Below the pieces are notes generated by a model. The model saw only the letters and a list, made by a program, of their open reading frames with translations, ran no database searches and was not told the DNA's origin. Source: Aspidiotus rigidus (taxonomy: Eukaryota > Arthropoda > Insecta > Hemiptera > Diaspididae). Taken from it: DNA of 64,000 bases. The DNA lies in assembly GCA_035079385.1 (NCBI GenBank), contig JAVHKY010000013.1:2976001-3040000 (forward strand), read 5' to 3'. Of this stretch, positions 59,552 to 64,000 are shown piece after piece; positions within the stretch are counted from its first letter, which is position 1, and each line of letters opens with the position of its first letter. The position numbers were made by a program, and so were the translations under genes.

Positions 59552-59950
59552 TTGTTATTCGAGGCAAACAAAGAACCTGTCTTAAGGGGGTTTCTTTATT
59601 TATACTTTTTCTAAATAAAGACTAAATTTTGTTCCTCGCCACCTTGGGAGTTGAAGCTCGAAAGTCTATATTTTTCCAAGATTCCCCCTATCAGATACAG
59701 CTCAGTATTAGAATTTTTTCCAAGTCCCTCCCCATTGGAGAATGAAAGTCGAAATTTTCCAAGTCCCCTCCTATCATGTATAGCTCCAAAAACCAAATTT
59801 TTCGAGTTCCTTTCCCACCATTTACACACCTTGAAAATCGAAATTTTGCCACAATCCAGCTCCGAAGTTGAAATTTTTCTCCCTCATCAATCATAGCTCG
59901 GAGGGTGAGATTTTTCCAAGTCCCACGTTTTGCCGGACGGCGCCCGGCGT
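59552..59950. repeat. Second long copy of the 51596-51990 repeat
   Basis: TTCGAGGCAAACAAAGAACC, then CACCTTGGGAGTTGAAGCTC and TTTTTTCCAAGTCCCTC, match 51601-51990 in order over about 350-400 bp. It is a diverged direct copy 8 kb away. Ends in GTTTTGCCGGACGGCGCCCG. Confidence 0.8.
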
Positions 59951-60767
59951 CCGTCATTTTCCTTCAATTTACCCCCCGATAAAATAAGTTTTCTGTTGAA
60001 GAAAATGGTAGCTCGGAGAAGTTGAAGTACCACCTCGATGATCACCGGTAGCTGTTCTCGCAAAAAATGTGAAGAAGATGAGATTCAAAAGTAGAATAGA
60101 AAATAGGTTCCAAACTAAATAATTATTCTAGGAACTTTTGACTTTGAAAATATTTATTAAGATCTCTATAATCTTCTTTATGCTAACGTCGATCATTCAA
60201 ATTCTTTAAAAATTTTTCTTTTACAAATTTCCCAATAGAAATAATTTGAAACTTCTTCTTTTCCTCTTCCCCTTGATCCGTACAATAGCGAGAAACCCGC
60301 AATCTCTTTTGTCAAGGAACATTCTCAGGAAATTTTCCCGAGCGCGAGTGCATCTGACTTTGATTACGTCATCGATTTCGGGAAAATTTCCAGAGACTTG
60401 AAGTATTTTCGACCATCGAGGCTATACTTGTATATGAGGAGGAACTTGAGAACTGGATTTAGGAATGAAGTCACCAACCTAAATTATAGGAATTCGTCTA
60501 GGCTGGATGCTAGGAATTTTTCTCGGCCAGATCAAGTTCAGAAAGAGCCTTCAGGAGATATTTACTGTACTGTATCGTGCAACGTGATAAATATTTCATC
60601 GTGTATACTAAGGTGTTGTACTGGTAATACAGATTGCTAAGCATATCAATATTCACTCTCACATGGCTAAGGCAGTACAGTAATTCCTTTTCTTCGAATG
60701 ATAAACTCGCTTTCTTCAAGTCTCGCGTTATTCTTTCATTAAGACACCTCAGGACAGAGACCTACAA
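59951..60767. other. Intergenic, nothing recognised
   Basis: AT-rich, with one unsupported ORF at 60398-60640. Confidence 0.35.
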
Positions 60768-60769
60768 AC

Positions 60770-61152
60770 AGGACTGCTTAGCCAATCGTATTGGCTAAAA
60801 ACTTAGCTGAAAGCTATCCCTTCAAATTGATTAGCTTTGGCTATCAGCTAACGGCTAACCCAGTCTCATTCGCTAGCTAAAAGCTAGCTAATTTTGGGCC
60901 AAAATAGAATGGCTAACGGCTAAAAGCTAAAATCTAACGGCTGAAAGTAGGGGAGGGGGTCACTCCAATGTGGAAGGGAGAGGTGTGGGTAAGAGAAAAT
61001 ATTAGCCGTTAGCAATTCCAATCTGAATGGTTAACGGCTAAGCTAATGGCTAACGTGATTTCATTCGCTAGCTTCCAATTAGCTAATTTTGGATAAAAAT
61101 TGCTCGGCTTAAGGCTAACGACTAACGCCTTCGGCTTAGCTAAGCAGCTCTT
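60770..61152. mobile_element. Possible non-autonomous element built of GCTAACGGCTA words
   Basis: GACTGCTTAGCC at the left and GCTTAGCTAAGCAGCTC at the right are inverted around CTGCTTAGC. The interior repeats (G)GCTAACGGCTAA, TTAGCCGTTAGC and CTAGCTAATTTTGG many times on both strands. Similar nested TAGC motifs occur in some hAT-type non-autonomous elements. No target duplication was found. Confidence 0.45.
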
Positions 61153-61223
61153 TCTACATAATGTCTACTCATTTGAAGATACGGAAAACGAAAATAAGAC
61201 AAGTTGTCTTCCACGGGGCCGCG

Positions 61224-61450
61224 TACACGGTTGCCAGATTGGGCAATAAATCACAAAATGGGCTATTTGAAAGTCGATTTTGCGGCTAAAAATTAAAATT
61301 TTCGAATAGGCGATTTGGGCCAAGACCCGCTCCAAAGCCGCTTGGAAACTTTCCGGAATTATTTGGAGCCGCTTCAAATCACTGAACAATGGTAGGGCAA
61401 CTTTGAAACTCCGATTTGATGACTCTTGTAAGCAAAAATCTGGCAACACT
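61224..61450. mobile_element. hAT-type MITE, 227 bp, with 8-bp TSD
   Basis: Flanked by 8-bp direct repeats GGGCCGCG (61216-61223, 61451-61458). Left end contains GGTTGCCAGATT and the right end, inverted, AGTGTTGCCAGATT. The CAGTGTTGCCAGATT terminus together with an 8-bp duplication is characteristic of hAT MITEs. The minus-strand ORF across it is incidental. Confidence 0.75.
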
Positions 61451-61458
61451 GGGCCGCG

Positions 61459-64000
61459 AGGCTCGCGGGTTCCTCGCTGCCATTGCACAGTTTACAGAGT
61501 TGACAAATTGTACATATCGAGTTTGATCAGTGATTAAGCTAAGAGAATAAAGACCACCAGTTGGAAAACTTTTCGAAAACCAAAAATTGCATCAATTGGA
61601 AAATTTGAACAAAATTGACGGAATGTTGCAATCAGTTTGAAGGCATTGAGGAACACGCATACTGCTCTTTTATTGAGATTGAAGCTAACAAAAATTGCAC
61701 GTACAAGTCCTCTTATAACGTCATAATTTAAGCTCGACTTTTTTTCTAGTCTCTCCTCAGAAGAATATAATGAGAAAAATTCTTTCGTTACCTGATATCA
61801 TCACGATCCAAGCTGTTATTTTCCTGTCTCCTAGATTTCAGTTGAAAAATTTCTCGATTCTCGAAATTAAGTCAAGGTCATTCGAACGTGCACTCTTCTG
61901 AACTTGTATTCCCAACAAAAGTATTTGTGGTCTCGGCCTTTAGCACTCTACTTTCCATGAAACATTATTGTGTCATACACTCGTGGTAAGCTCTTTATCT
62001 ATAGTCGATCCATCTCTTTCCTTAAATTAATTCTCCATAAAGTCTCAATGAAACAATACAATAGTGCCTTTTCATTTCTGAATGAATAAGATGGGTGGAT
62101 GAAGTCGTGTCTAGTGGGGATAATTCTTGGTAGTCTCATGGCTACTTTGCGATTTCGTAGGTTGTTAACCTAAGAAATTGGAGTATTAGAAATAATGTTA
62201 CCAAAAATCAGCCTGCAGTTGAAACGTGGAAAAATATTTTTTGGTGAGAGTATTCATGAAAATTTTCTTCCCCTACCAGAATATTCCATTTTTCAAAGTG
62301 AATTTCGGCCATGTACAGAGTCAAACAAGACCAAGAAATCCAAGTTTGACCTTCATTCATTCTTTTTTCAACCGTGATACGAGAATGAAACTATGCTACA
62401 TTGTTAATTCATCTTAATGATGCTCGGTTAACAGGTCTTTTCACGTTTTGTCTGATGGTAAGAGTGGCGCGAGAAGGTGCAAATTGCGGTTAATGATCAA
62501 CGATGGGAAAATTTAGAGTAGAGCTACTCAAGTTCTTTCGTGTGTACATCGTCTTAGGAGTGCTCTTCCAATATTTCACATTGCTTGTACATTCTCCTAG
62601 CACGTAATAGTTTGAGAGAATTATTGAATAATCTTCACGCAATTCAAACGTATGGCAATCTAATTCACCGAAGGATTCTCCTCCAATGCCAAACCAATAA
62701 AAGCACACCATAGGATACAGTAGTAATATCGTGTTTCGTGATTTTTATTTGAAAATTATTATGCTATCAGAAGTCTGTAGGCCTACTTTCCATCGCTTTC
62801 ACCTTGTCTCTCGAATGAATTTTCGGATATTAGTGGTATCAATTTTTATCGCTGAGACTCGGGTGTTTTATTTCATTTTTCATTTTTTTAGAGAGAGAGA
62901 ATAATTCAAAATATTCTTTCTTTCCCGTACTTTCCTGGTTATTATTAACGACCCTTGTAAGCTCCGAGCTTATGAACTTCGAGGTTTTCTGAACTTGAAC
63001 ATGAAATCGAGGATATTACGATAAGATACAAAGTCGTGAGTAAACCCTCAAATGACTGACATAACTTTAATGCTATTCCTTTACCTATTTCATTTTTATT
63101 CACCAAAAAATGCAGAGGAAAATTATTGCAAGAAACCCGACCACAAGTACGTAAAGTCTAAAATTTGACCACTTAAAACCTTTATTACATTTACTCTATA
63201 CGCCTGTGACGAAATTTACGATCTAGGCTATAAATCAAGAGTTGGAAACTTAAAGCAGAGATGTGAAAGTAACTTGGAGGGAGTAAAAACTTCGAATTGT
63301 CATGGCGCACGTCTGGCTCTCAAACTAGAAAAAAAAGCGCATAATATGGAATCATCAACAATACAAGAAAACATTGAGGCTTCATCAAATAATGGTACAT
63401 CGAATCCCCTCCTTCTAGATAGGTTTTCAATTTTGAACTTTTTATGATTTTATTGAGTCACCGTTAGAAAATCTCTCTCGTCAACACGTCCATTCAACGA
63501 ACCTTCAAGTAAGAAAAAAGTAGGTACTTACTATACTACGGTGCACTTTTCGAAGAACTTGGAAACCTGCTTTTATTCGAGTTACGAAATTGACCAATTC
63601 AGGAAGGTACCAATCTTTGATTGAAACTGAACTCTAGACCTCCAACCTACAAAAGTAACGTAGGTATGTAATAACGAGTTGAAATATACGTATTATTACA
63701 GCATAATTGAGCCAACAAGCTGATATTGCAAACTTTTCGAAAAGAAATAAAAAATTGACTCGCGGTTGAGCGGTCGAAGTTCATGCAGTCGAAGACCAAG
63801 AGTTTACACGAATCTGGGTCTTGTTTCTTTCCGTTGACGGCTATAGAACTTGAAATCTCACGAACTCTGCACTCGACGAATTAAACAGATACTTTTACCT
63901 CAGCTCAAAAGTCGGTTTTTTTCTCAAAATCTTCGGTTCCAATAAGGCTTTTTAGTTTGGGGGAACCTAAGAGCGGATGGGAACCAAAGAATAGAAAGAA
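61459..64000. other. Intergenic or intronic, no gene recognised
   Basis: GGTTCCTCGCTGCCATTGCA at about 61470 resembles GGTTCCCCGCTGCCATTGCA at 54043, another dispersed repeat end. Beyond this nothing with splice or family support was seen; it may be intron of a gene outside the window. Confidence 0.35.

Noticed and set aside
62490..62711. 73-aa minus-strand ORF (MVCFYWFGIGGESFGEL...)
   Set aside because: Composition is plausible but there is no splice signal, neighbour or recognisable motif.

Overview
This is a stretch of animal nuclear DNA, most likely from an insect. Exons are split by GT-AG introns, and the recognisable proteins are eukaryotic (DGAT1, GLTP, mitochondrial ribosomal protein L10). 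The background is AT-rich and full of decayed non-LTR retrotransposons, Penelope-like elements and small TIR elements. The frequent GTAGGTACCTAC-type motifs recall sternorrhynchan hemipterans (scale insects, mealybugs, aphids), but that is an impression from memory. No bacterial operon, CRISPR array or rRNA was seen.

There are five multi-exon gene models. (1) 1-2329, minus: 5' part of a diacylglycerol O-acyltransferase 1 gene, running off the left edge, with a probable 11-nt microexon. (2) 4728-9554, plus: a five-exon gene for an unrecognised 509-aa protein with a SAM-like N-terminus; intron 4 holds a TIR transposon. (3) 17777-20287, plus: a complete five-exon glycolipid transfer protein with ligand-binding residues in register with human GLTP. 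(4) 24389-25528, plus: a complete five-exon mitochondrial ribosomal protein L10. (5) 37346-38141, plus: a two-exon small secreted protein of unknown function. A single phase 1-1 exon at 42818-43060 may encode a CUB-like extracellular module.

The rest is mobile or repetitive. The best-supported find is a pair of related Mutator-like elements (7414-8310 and 33516-34657). Each has its own exact 9-bp target-site duplication and GG...CC termini. They share 33-bp palindromic subterminal units and related, broken coding sequence inside. A decayed MULE transposase lies separately at 38404-38870. Other elements are a 780-bp TIR element with an 8-bp duplication (47265-48044), a hAT-type MITE with an 8-bp duplication (61224-61450), a pogo/Tigger-type MITE (27341-27586), TA-flanked TIR elements (9697-11483, 46677-47000), and a cluster of three hairpins, two of them nested (23352-23961). 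Retroelement debris includes Jockey-type endonuclease (39304-40020), R1-like RT (45114-46010), I-clade RT/RNase H (54890-56575), a LINE tail (35950-36345) and two Penelope-like fragments (22441-22930, 44428-45084).

Tandem and low-complexity repeats are also abundant. They include a 19-bp minisatellite with a 114-bp higher-order period (13377-13729) and a TCGAC-rich family at three places. There is also a large family of 'ATATATGATAGGAGGG / AACAGGGAACCTGTTTTATG' repeats at 51596-54440, with a second copy at 59552-59950. Everything here was read by eye; no homology search was run, so exon borders and families rest on motifs and splice consensus.
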